Below, piece by piece: positions 49,040 to 64,000 of a DNA stretch of 64,000 bases. Origin of the DNA: Phoronis australis (lineage: Eukaryota; Phoronida; Phoronidae). Below the pieces are notes generated by a model. That model saw nothing but the letters and a program-made list of their open reading frames with translations, did no database searches and was not told where the DNA came from. The stretch covers positions 411,566-475,565 of the forward strand of contig NMRA01000138.1 in the NCBI GenBank assembly GCA_002633005.1. The letters are read 5' to 3'. The translations under genes and the position numbers were made by a program. Positions within the stretch are counted from its first letter, which is position 1. Every line of letters begins with the position of its first letter.

Positions 49040-51760
49040 GTCTTTGTTTATGAATTGATGGAGTGATGCGTTATTGTTTTTTAAGATGTTCGATTTTCCC
49101 CAAAACTCCACTAGATGTCAGTGATAGCGGAGAAACTGTGATAAGGAATGTGACACATCGGTCATAACTTACGTTTAGAAAACAAAGGGCAATCACTGTG
49201 GCTGTCTTGGCAAACGATTAACACGTCGCTTAAAAACTAGATCGCATGGGTTCGTTTGATTTTTGTAAAAAAAATCGAGAACTAGGCTAAAAATGTCCCG
49301 GATGCTCGAGAGCACAGGTTTAAAATGAGCCAGGAAAAGACCAGATAAACCTAAGTACGAGTTTTCGAAATCTAGGATCACAATCTTTCAGAAAAATGTC
49401 CGCCCCGCACTCAATAAAAGACATCTGCATACTGGCTGTGTTTCTTTTTGGTGGCGTGTGTAGGAGAACCTAACTCCGTTTATGGAAATACACAACTTCA
49501 GAAAACAAGAATTATTATCATTTCCTTCTTTAATAATTGTGATCCATTATCGAGAGTAACATAAAACTGCATTTCGCACTGTTTAACTAGCTAAAAATGA
49601 AAATTCAATGGCCTTTCACTCTTATAAAATCGTTCTCATAACATTCCTTACCGTGGCACGATTCTATTTCAGTCACCAACAAGAACACCGAAACCATCAG
49701 TGACTCGAGCAAATGCTGCAGATAGGGTTGGTAAACTCTAAAATTGCTTTTTACAAAATAGCTTGTGACTTGGGTTGATAATAGAAGTGCAATCCAGTCA
49801 AGGTAAGGAATATTAGGAGACCCGATTTTATGAGATCAAAATGCCCGATTCAATTTTCGTTTTTTAGTCAGCTAAATAGGGTGAAATGCAACTTTAACGG
49901 CCTACAACTGATACGAAGAATAGAAGAATAAACTTTATTGAACTTGAAGGACTCCGGCCCATAGTACAATAATATCAATTAATATACATAGAAGTGTAAA
50001 GACGCTTGCATAACTGAAATAAATATATATATATATATAGTTCATCGCCTATATTCATAGTATATTCTTCTGGTTCGCCAGGCGTTCTACAGGTATTTAG
50101 ACAAATTGAGAATTTTTGAGACGTCTTGCATTAGTCTAATGAATGTAGAATATGAGCAACTTTTGAATCCAGGAATGAACTTATCACGCAAATCATCACA
50201 TAAAGAACAATTTGTTATAAAATGGAACTCATACAACTGATACAGTGTTTGGCAACACTGTGATTGCCAACGAAACGGAATGAAAACCTGACGGCGAAAG
50301 ATGTAACATAAAGCTCATATTCTTCTAGAAGGTCAAGAAATTAATATTGGTTCAAAGTCAATGTCAAGTCAATGTCCCATTTGTCAAGTCGTTTTTACCC
50401 ACGGACAAGTTTCTTGTATCACTTAATCAAACACCAAATATACACTAACACATGATTTGTTACACACATTTTTTGATTTTTGTTTAAAATATCAGGTAGC
50501 GTGCCTATGCTTATATAACATGTTCGGCACCACATTTTGTCATACACAGGATTTAGTATTTCTGGTTTAACGTAGACAGTTTTGACATGACCAAAGTATC
50601 CCGGAGAGTTGCTTTGTAAACGTTGTTAGAAAGCCGTGCTTTTCTAGTCCACATTTGAATGTTCCAGTTGAGAACCATTGTCATATATCATAAAAATAAA
50701 CCCGGTATGAAATTATGATAAACACAGGACGAAAAATCGTTAGCAAACAAAGGGAATACGATAATTCAATATACACGGTGTGTGGAAAAATACGTAATCT
50801 TTACCTTTTTCAAATACAATACGAAACAAAACATAGACAAAGAAGTTAACGTTTCAAAAGGTGAAGTGAACAATTATCAACATCATGTCACAATTCGGTA
50901 GTCGTTGTTCATGTATTCCCAGCCAATACGCATGGGGACCGTGTAAGCATGAACTCGAGGTCTGGATCGCCGGACACAGTTAGGGAGTGTCCACAACCTG
51001 ACACTGGCTTCACTTGAAACTATCACTTATAATTGTGCTGTAACTATAAATCATTAGTGGCCCAGAAGACAGTGCCAAGCGTAGCTTGACTGGGGTTTAC
51101 TTAAGACAATCTGAGCAGCTAGGGCAGAAACAAAAACTTGCACCTTTATTATGACCCAGAAACAGTTATAAAATGTGCTGCCTTTGAAATATCAAATTCA
51201 GTAGGAGCAAGGCAAATTGGGGGCAAATCTAGTGATTTTTCACCTGAACCTCTTGACTTCGGAGATGATGCTGTTCACTATGTGCCTGGATAGTTAATTA
51301 ATTAAAAGACATCTCTATTAAAAGATTTATGAAGTGACTTCACTTTCTGCTGTAAATTTATCACAACAACACAAACTATATTTCAACAAAAACTCTTCAT
51401 TTTTCTTTCATCATTCTTCATTCATCGTTTCTTTTATTGTCCTTTAAATACTAATGAGAGTGCTGAATTCATGCAGGCCCACTTGAGCAATAGCGTTATA
51501 GCTCATTTTTAACAATTACAAATGCGTGCATTGATAAAATTACTTTTTTAATCCCATGTTTTACAGTCATAATATCGGAGGAAAATGTAACTGAGTCAAA
51601 CAGTCAAATTTTGTGTGCAGGAGTAGTCATTTTAGTTGACAATCTCTAATTTATAAGTGTAAATATGTTTCTTGGTGTACTGAAAATACTGTATTTATAG
51701 TTTCCACACATACATTAATGTTACTAAATATTATTATATTTAACATTTATAGATTTTCAC
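49040..51760. other. Gene-free stretch with a possible LINE 3' end and an (AT)n run
   Basis: On the minus strand the sequence around 49925-49940 ends ...TTCAATAAAGTTTATTCTTC, which resembles the polyadenylation end of a LINE; no coding region could be read from the adjoining 700 bp. An (AT)n run is at about 50025-50040. I see no host exon. Confidence 0.35.
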
Positions 51761-51768
51761 CTTGTAGA

Positions 51769-51910
51769 CAGAATGCAAACTACTGTCTCAAACACAAAAA
51801 TAAAAAAATGCTAATATTTCGGAATGCACCTCCGTCTTCAGAGCATAATATGAGGTGGATCTATACATGTCCACCAACGTGAAGAGAGAGAAGGTGACCC
51901 ACTGTGCCAC
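51769..51910 (-). mobile_element. Possible Penelope-like element 3' tail
   Basis: On the minus strand, GCTCTGAAGACGGAGGTGCA is followed by TTCCGAAATATTAGC and a T/A-rich end. The layout CTGAAGA...GAAA before the element's end is characteristic of Penelope-like elements and related hammerhead-type tails. No protein domain was found upstream at higher coordinates. Confidence 0.4.
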
Positions 51911-52410
51911 ATAAAAGAATAAACAAATGCCACAAGGCACAAACAATAGGGTGCAAAATACAAGCACAACATGAGTCAGTCAAAGTCAGAATAATGATAC
52001 ACTAAGAAAATATTTTCAAAATTCTATAGAAACTAGTCTCTTGGAAATCCATTTTAGGTGAATCAAACCTAATGAGAAGGACCTCCATAATTTTCAGACG
52101 TACAACATTCGGTTCAATAAATGGAATATGAGCGTTGCCAAGGAAACCTATCACTGAAGGCATTGTTTATAGCTAAGTTGACCTGATTCTATATTGAAAA
52201 CTGAGATGAATGCATTTGTGAGGCTTCTTAAAGAAAGATTAAATTTTTGACAAAAATATGCAGCCAAGGTGTGCTTATTTGAGTAGTGATACACAGCTTC
52301 AAAAATTATTTGGGTGCAGACCAGAACCAAATATGCTTTTTGGCCAAATCAAGGTCTTCCTGATAACACATTATAACAAATACAATTTTACTCACTTAAA
52401 TGTTGCTAGG

Positions 52411-55400
52411 TTACAAATCTGTGGGTATAGTTCTAGCTTTTAGTAGCTCATCAAGTGCACTTTCTAGAGTCTCGTTTGTGTTTCTGAGACCAGACATAAC
52501 TCGTGAAGCCCACTCAAAATACTCAGTGACTCTACTCTCAGTCCATCCCCTGGGAGTCTGTCTATTCAAGTCTCTAAGATTGTACAACAAATCAGCCAGC
52601 TTCACCAGTTTTGCTTCATGGCTTTTATGAGGTGCGTTTATTATCTGCAGACGTTTTCGTTCCAATTTCGGAAGATTTTTATCATCTGTCACCTCGGCAA
52701 CAATAGCTAAAAAAAATTATAAAGGATGTGAAACAACATGAATCATCAGTAAAATGATGGATAACACATATTTTCTCCTTTTTTGGCACATTGCCAACTC
52801 AAACCTAATAGCATGGACAAACCTAATAGCATGGACAAACCTAATAGCCAGAACAAACCATTAGTGGAGACATGTGCAAGATATTAAGACCATGCCCATT
52901 GAATAACACAGTAAAACGCACGACAACCCTCCAATATAAAATAGTTCTTACAGGAGAATTCTTTCATGACACTTAAAAGCAAAATATTTCACTCCTCGCT
53001 TACGGCCCAAGTCAACAATCAAGGGGACAACAAGTGAACAAACAGGGAAGCAACATGCAATAAATCTCTTAAATCTTTTGCAATCACTTTGCATGTAACT
53101 TTAACTAACTTCTCAATTCTATTCAAAACTTTTTTAATGACACCTATTAAATGACACACAGTCTTTACATAAGGTACTTTACCATAAACATATTACACTT
53201 GGTAATGTAAGATGATGCCAAGGATCAGACAAAGCTAAAGCAAGCTCTTTAAAGGTGCCAGCGGCAAAATGGGTTTCTGACCGGCTGTTTCTTAATACAT
53301 GGCTGATCGAGGGTGTCAGCAAATTCTTTTAATATGCAAAAAGCAAGATGTATACTTAAAAATACGTTTCAAGTTTCCTAACTTTTAGCAGTTGCGTACA
53401 ATATCAAGAATGTCACCATGGTACATTAAAACCATAGCAAAACTCGTTTAAGTCAGTTCCCACCATACCACAAGGTTTAATTCAAGTATGGTGAAATCTC
53501 ACTTATTTTACAAAGGGTTGAGTGCATGATCCAGAGCAAAGTTACCGCTGAACTTTTGTGCGAGTTAAGTCATAATCTGACTTATGCATGCATGATTTGA
53601 CTGAGTTTTACTGTATTTTACATGCTAAATAACAGAAAAACATTTACGCTGTTCATCTCCCTGATGTTAGCATGCGTAATAACATAGAGTCTTAATTATT
53701 ACTTTGCATGAGATATTCCTGTGGTGAATGTTCTCTAGTGAGGAACATGATAATTTTAGATACTGAAATTCAATACGCTAAAATTGATTTTTTTCATTCT
53801 GAAAATTGGAACATGGGCATTGTATTTCTCAAATATTGAACAATGTATTCAGTATTAACAGAGATAAAATCGCCAAAAATAACTACCAACGCGAAATTTG
53901 TCTTTGTGTTAAATCTTGAGTTTGAGATGGTCAATATTGCCCATTTCTAAAATTCAGTGCAAGCTTTGACCTTGAGCAAAACAATTAATTTTTCACTGTC
54001 CCAAACTGGAGAATTTTACAGAAGATACGGATAGTTTCATTTACATCTTCACCTGCAACTTTGTCCCCAAATGCATTAACCAACTCATCATTTGTTGTTT
54101 CAGTGTCTTCTACTGTATCATGTAATATAGCAGACTTTAGGACGTCAGGGTCAGTTACTCCACCCTCAGTTGTAAGGATGTTGGCCACACCTAAAATGGA
54201 AAGCCTGATATAAAATCAAATTGTATGTTTTAAAGGTCAACATCTGTGTGTGAAGAGAATTTATATGTAAAGTAATACATTGCCTTTAGACTTGATGGTG
54301 AGTTAGTGCTAATTAACCATTTATTCCCATAATAGAATACCTCGCATGCAAACCATAGCTGCCAACTTTCCAAAACTGAAAATGGGATAATTGCACTGGC
54401 AGATCTAGGATGCAATTTTTTAGAGAAAGTGTTTGCAAAAATCCCACAAACAGCATGCCGTAGTTATTGTTGACCATCTACCCACTTTCATCCAGAAACG
54501 CTCTTTGCCCCCAAAGGCAAAGCCCTTTATCCAAAACCAAACAGGCTACTAGGGGATGCTGCAATGGTTGAATTTGCCCAAAAATCAACTTTCCTTCATC
54601 AATTGGTCCTCGTATTCTCATCCTCCCAAAACTGAGTACTGAAAACACCTTTTATCGATACCAAAATGGACATTTAGGGGTGCTGCAGAGGTCAAATCCA
54701 TCTGAACATTGGGGCCAGCACAATGTTATGTGGCTACATATAAATCATCACGTATGTCAGCAAGTGGTACATGCTGTTGTGGGACGTGGGATGAAGCTTC
54801 AAAAACTGAAACAATCCTACTAAATGTAGACAGGACAGGTGGCAATTATATTGGTGTTGGCTTTAACACAGGGTTCTGTGTTCTGTAGATGATACAGAAG
54901 GAAAAACATTTCAAGGCAGAATAACAGAGCAGAGACACCGAGCACCATCTGTTAGAGGAAGCACTTAGTAGGATAAGTCTTGCGGTGCACAACCACCTCA
55001 ATTATTGCAGCAGAAGCTAGCTCCAATACACCGACACAAAATTAGCCAAGTCCTAAATCCTATTTTCCTGTTTCACCGAGGAATAAAAACACATTGTATG
55101 ATTGACCTAATTTTCAGAGATAGACACCTAAATAGCCAGCCAGATAGTTGCACATGTAAACTGGCATCAAGGCCAAGGTTAGCACCTAAAGCATTACTGA
55201 GGCAAGTCGGACAAGAAAACTTAACCTAGCTCAGATTGTCAATTTTCTTTGTACTGACAGCATTACAGGCATTGATCGGATGTACCAGTCCCTGATTTAG
55301 AGAACCAGGCAATTACTGAATAGTAGGCCTGTTACTGAGTGTTATTCAGTGATTCAAACTAGTTCTCTAAAACAGGAATTGCTGCATTGTGTTGTAGATG

Positions 55401-56256
55401 TGCTTCCGGTGAATTATATGAGCCTCTGTTAGCTACTCAATAACGGGCAATTGCCTATTAGCTGAATGGTTAGCACGCTTGCCGGTTTTATGGGGGTCGC
55501 GGGTTCGATCCCCAGGTCAGGTAATCTCGGCTATTACTACAAATGGCGTAGTCAGCAAACGGATGATCTACCGATGAAGCACTGCCAACTAGTACCCACG
55601 GACCTCGGGACAGCGCGCGTGGAAGGTTCCAAGAGTCAAGGACCTGTATGAGAGACGACCTTGTGTTCACCTGTATTGTGTTGGTAAAGGTACCAAGGGA
55701 CGTTGATGACCTGTATGCGAGACATCCTGGTGTTCACCTTCCTGCCGCGTGCCCGTTCCGTAGGAAAGGGGGGAATGTTGTAGATGTGCTTCCGGTGAAT
55801 TATATGAACCTCTGTTAGCTACTCGCTAACGGGCAATTGCCTATTAGCTGAATGGTTAGCATGCTTGCCGGTTTTATGGGGATCGGCGGTTCGATCCCCG
55901 GGTCGGGTAATCTCGGCTATTACTACAATTGCAACTCAATTTTCAAGTCGAAAACTTTATTGGCAATTACAATAATGAATGTTAAAATAATTGTAAAATA
56001 AAATACTGAGCAAAGCACAAAAGTGGCCCACCATACACAGTCGATTGTGGGTAAGTTCTGCAGAATCAAAGTATTCCTGTGAATACTTCGTGCCATGCCA
56101 ACCCATGGACGGTGAACTAAGTTAACATTGAGCACACTGTTGCTCACCGATTGGGTGATTTATATAAGGGGTATTATCAGGATCTTTTCGTCTTTGGTTC
56201 TTGTGCTTTATTGCGGCAAAATTTATACACTTCAAAAACGAACTTAAATCGGACAT
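52411..56256 (-). CDS. HDDC3: MESH1 / HDDC3, (p)ppGpp 3'-pyrophosphohydrolase, 3 exons
   Basis: The exons are 56256-56148, 54190-54053 and 52706-52411, with GT-AG introns; they join to 180 residues, one more than I recall for the human protein. It is the small stand-alone HD-domain member of the SpoT/RelA family. Animal MESH1 hydrolyses ppGpp in vitro and acts as an NADPH phosphatase. The metal-site residues are present: H34 in [10 protein letters not shown]60-D61 in [12 protein letters not shown] and D121 in [16 protein letters not shown]64, D65 and N125, usual near the active site, are also kept. Exon 3 adds [14 protein letters not shown] and EYFEWASRV, both typical of the family. The ATG at 56254-56256 gives [15 protein letters not shown]. 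It is divergent from the PWWP gene, 525 bp away. A TRIM retroelement lies in intron 1. Confidence 0.93.
52800..52860. repeat. 18-bp tandem repeat, about 3.3 copies
   Basis: The unit CAAACCTAATAGCATGGA is repeated; the third unit is diverged (CAAACCTAATAGCCAGAA). It lies in intron 2 of MESH1. Confidence 0.85.
55291..55376. repeat. Hairpin element, family E copy 1
   Basis: CCTGATTTAGAGAACCAG (55291-55308) is nearly the reverse complement of CTAGTTCTCTAAAACAGG (55359-55376). The interior also pairs (TTACTGAAT with ATTCAGTGA). The element ends 13 bp before the TRIM and shares TTTNGAGAACCAG with the hairpin at 57162-57256. Confidence 0.6.
55390..55541 (+). repeat. TRIM left LTR with tRNA-like segment
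   Basis: This 152-bp LTR differs from the right LTR at 9 positions by my count, about 94% identity. At 55451-55524 it holds a 74-nt tRNA-like segment: TAGCTGAATGGTTAGC (box A-like, GCT/AGC pairable), an anticodon-arm-sized region, GGGTTCGATCCCC (box B-like), and ends TTGCCT and AGGTAA that pair as an acceptor stem. The T-stem is only partly pairable, so it is not a working tRNA gene, but it could serve as an internal Pol III promoter. Confidence 0.75.
55776..55927 (+). repeat. TRIM right LTR with tRNA-like segment
   Basis: This LTR has the same length as the left one and carries the tRNA-like segment at 55837-55910. The box B-like core GGTTCGATCCCC is unchanged. In the acceptor-like stem AGGTAA has become GGGTAA, which still pairs with TTGCCT through a G-T pair. 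Its 5' edge directly follows the purine tract. Confidence 0.75.
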
Positions 56257-56781
56257 TTCGGGTTGTACGTTTTCTTGATCACTTCCCTGAACGCAGCCGG
56301 GCCTTTGTTGACAGTCACTTTACAGTTGTCGTGAAGGTAAACTTATTTTCATCAATATTTCTGGGTTTGAATAAAATATAATTACTTAAAACACGGTTTC
56401 ACAGCTTCAAACGCCTACATACATAAGAGTTTCTGCCTAATTGAATGAGAAACGAGTTATTTTTTCATTAAAAAGGTCGCAATTTTCCCGCTTCTCGCGG
56501 TAAATCTCGTTATCAGACATGGCGGCTTTCTTGCGGTGAATATCGCCGCGGTACATTTTCGTTTTTTGTTCTTTATCCCTTAAAATTCTGAAAACAGAAG
56601 GCAGTTTAGTTTTTTACATCGACAACCGAAAGTGATAGAGATAGAATCCGAAATTTTCACATAGGAGTTCAGGGGCAAATTGTTCAGCGGAGTTGAGAGT
56701 TCCATTCGTTGACTCTTCGAACCGAGTCCAAAATTGGATTCTAAACGATTTACTGAACTGAAGTATCCTACCAAATTCAGC
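56257..56781. promoter_or_regulatory. Bidirectional promoter, MESH1 and HDGF-like gene
   Basis: The start codons of two divergent genes are 525 bp apart. The middle (about 56478-56565) is the local CpG-containing segment and holds TTTTCCCGC (56483-56491, an E2F consensus), CTTCTCGCGG (part of the TCTCGCGA promoter motif) and CATGGCGGC (56518-56526, YY1-like). There is no TATA box at a sensible position. Such TATA-less promoters with E2F and YY1 motifs are usual for housekeeping gene pairs. The transcription start sites are not visible from sequence alone. Confidence 0.6.
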
Positions 56782-62229
<5,448 letters not shown>

Positions 62230-62691
62230 GCAGGATTTCAGAGACTTGAATATCAGTATCTTTGACGGCCCATGTAATGATAGGCTGCTATGTGTACATA
62301 CTAACAATGATCAACCACCTTCAGATGACAGCTGAAACAAGATTATGTATTATGTCAAGATACACTTGGTAGTGTTCCATATATAACTGTTAGAGTTCCA
62401 GAGACAGTCTTCAGTGTACTAGTCATGTTTCGTGTTTAATAGACTGTGGCTACTGTTCCAGAGGTAAATGCTTGTGTTCAGGGACAGTTATCTGTATGTG
62501 CAAGATATTTTTTATTTCAAATATGTCAAGAAACAGTTGGAATATTAGTGTTTTAGGGACAGTTTGATTACTAGTGTCTTGAACTCAATTTAATTACCGT
62601 TGTGTCTGGCAATTTATTGAGAAAATTAGAAATGAAAGCAACTGTTTGTTATGTCGTACAAACTTGGAATACATGATCCCTATTTTACTTT

Positions 62692-62697
62692 AATAAA
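62692..62697 (+). promoter_or_regulatory. Polyadenylation signal of the PWWP gene
   Basis: AATAAA lies 463 bp after the stop codon. A second AATAAA at 62740-62745 could be an alternative. The 3' UTR between stop and signal has no other feature that I recognise. Confidence 0.6.
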
Positions 62698-62759
62698 AGT
62701 TATATTTGAAATTGTTATCCTTGAATCTGAAAAACAAAAAATAAAAGTGCCACAAACCT

Positions 62760-64000
62760 TAAAAAGCAAACTTGATTTAGGCCGTTCACCATTATAAAGT
62801 TGGACTCAACTTGTTACTTTACTTTCCCTGATTAGATGTCATCTCTAGACTTGCAGTCTAATCATTGAACCCTGAATGAAACTCTAAATTGTTGACAATT
62901 TCCGTGCTCCTTGTGATACAACTCTAGATAAATGTCTAGACTTGTGCCAAAATGGCTAAAGCAATTGAAAACTTAGCCATTTTCAAAAATTGTAAGCCAG
63001 ATACTTTCTCTATTCCCAACCCCCGCTATTGATAAAAACAGTTACGCGGTTCAGAGTATATATTTTTCATGTTATGCACAAGTCCATTTTATACATGGTA
63101 TAAGAAATGACTGCCTTCAGAAAAAACCAAATGACCAACATTCCAAGGTCATATAGCAACATAATAAGTTGGAGGGGATGTCAGCCAACATGAGTTTTAT
63201 TTGACCTAAAAAGTTTGGACAGGGTTCCCCTATACCTGAGTTAGTGCATGTGTACACCGGCCACATGGGCATTTAAAGGATGTTGACCTTAGAAATTGAG
63301 CAGTTCTCCCCCTATTCCCGGGCTGTGGCGGGGGTAGGCCGTCCACATGGGCTTTCCATTAATGCCGACCTAAAAAAAGTTGTAGGAGTTCTTGCATTAT
63401 CAGGGATGGTGTGACTATTAAGTGCGTCCCTTCTCTGCCTGCCTTTATACTCAATGCCTGACCATAAGACTTTATGTAGAATTCGCTAAAAGATTAGCCA
63501 ATCACATACCAAGCGATTTGAAGCATGCTAGGCAATTAGCCAATTTTCAAGTATGGTCTCCAGTTTGGTAACCCTCGTCGGCTGTCTGGTGTAAAATGGC
63601 TGTATACTTTTTATTGATTTATATTGTATATCCATTAATATCCGTAAGACAATGCTCTGCGTGGACTTATATGATGCTTTGAATTGATCAAAAACATTTG
63701 GCAAGGTCTGGTGATAGTTGTGTCACATCAGAGACAAAACATACGGTAGCACATACAGGACACCCAGCTTTACAACTAAGAGTTCGAACAGTTAATGTTG
63801 TTGACAAAAGTGTGAACAAGCAGTGATTTATAAAAAGTCACTTTGTTACTGAACTTTCAAAGGGTAGAGAAGTGGACCTGCTAAGTTGGCGTATTGTCAC
63901 AGTGCTGAACTGTTCTAGCAAGGACAAAAAATACCCACGACGATGCACGTGCCGGGCTTACAAGACAAGTTATTGAGTACTTGCTCCTGAAAAGACTGAG
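62760..64000. other. Gene-free right end
   Basis: I see no exon. A small inverted repeat (AAAATGGCTAA and TTAGCCATTTT, about 62950-62987) and two diverged copies of a block containing CCACATGGGC (near 63261 and 63339) are present. Confidence 0.4.

Larger units (their letters stand above)
55390..55927 (+). mobile_element. Non-coding TRIM retrotransposon with tRNA-like LTRs
   Basis: A complete 538-bp element sits in MESH1 intron 1. It has two direct terminal repeats of exactly 152 bp (55390-55541 and 55776-55927), TG at the start, CA at the end, and ATTG duplicated on both sides (55386-55389 and 55928-55931). Two bases after the left LTR is TGGCGTAGTCAGCAAACGG (55544 onward), in the position and with the TGG start of a tRNA primer-binding site; I cannot name the primer tRNA. 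The purine tract AGGAAAGGGGGGAA (55762-55775) abuts the right LTR. The 234-bp interior has no gag or pol and contains a diverged 67-bp direct repeat (GACCTGTATG at 55641 and 55708). Size and structure fit a terminal-repeat retrotransposon in miniature, mobilised by another element's enzymes. Confidence 0.85.

Noticed and set aside
55451-55524. A functional tRNA gene within the LTR
   Set aside because: The T-stem pairs poorly, the copy in the other LTR pairs worse, and there is no Pol III terminator at its end. It is tRNA-like only.
55466-55670. Open frames on both strands inside the TRIM
   Set aside because: They overlap the LTR and interior on opposite strands and match no gag or pol motif; the element is non-coding.

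Overview
This is a stretch of nuclear DNA from an invertebrate animal. It is AT-rich, genes are split by introns with clear GT-AG borders, genes are far apart, and most of the space holds decayed transposons, short inverted-repeat (MITE-like) elements and tRNA-derived SINEs. I cannot name the species or phylum; a marine bilaterian (lophotrochozoan or invertebrate deuterostome) is an inference from the repeat mix and gene structure. There are single undetermined bases at 731 and 57733.

Layout. From 1 to 7 kb, one short minus-strand exon (6992-7053) looks like the first coding exon of an aromatic amino acid decarboxylase-type gene running off the left edge; the rest is repeats. From 7 to 32 kb I see almost no genes: a decayed LINE split by another repeat (15.9-19.5 kb), several MITE-like elements, an intron-containing tRNA-Tyr gene (22848-22933), and one candidate terminal exon at 26.9 kb whose predicted tail carries two YxxM motifs and one ITIM-like motif. 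From 32 to 46.5 kb on the minus strand lie two tandem, related ankyrin-repeat genes. I could reconstruct an 11-exon, 670-residue protein (32068-40627) and, upstream of it, a shorter 3-exon, 276-residue paralogue (41239-46454) that reads through a donor-like site and stops. From 46.5 to 52.4 kb there is mostly repeat DNA. From 52.4 to 62.7 kb is a head-to-head pair: MESH1/HDDC3 (minus, three exons, 180 residues) and an HDGF-like PWWP gene (plus, six exons, 452 residues), whose start codons are 525 bp apart across a CpG-containing shared promoter. The last 1.3 kb has no recognisable gene.

The most unusual item is a compact element at 55390-55927, just upstream of MESH1 exon 2. It has two 152-bp TG...CA terminal repeats, a 4-bp target duplication, a primer-binding-like site and a purine tract, but no coding capacity, so it is a terminal-repeat retrotransposon in miniature (TRIM). 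Each terminal repeat carries a tRNA-like segment with box A-like and box B-like sequences. This parallels the plant Cassandra elements, which carry 5S rRNA sequence in their LTRs. All exon models were built by hand from splice signals, reading-frame continuity and family knowledge; none has been tested against transcripts.
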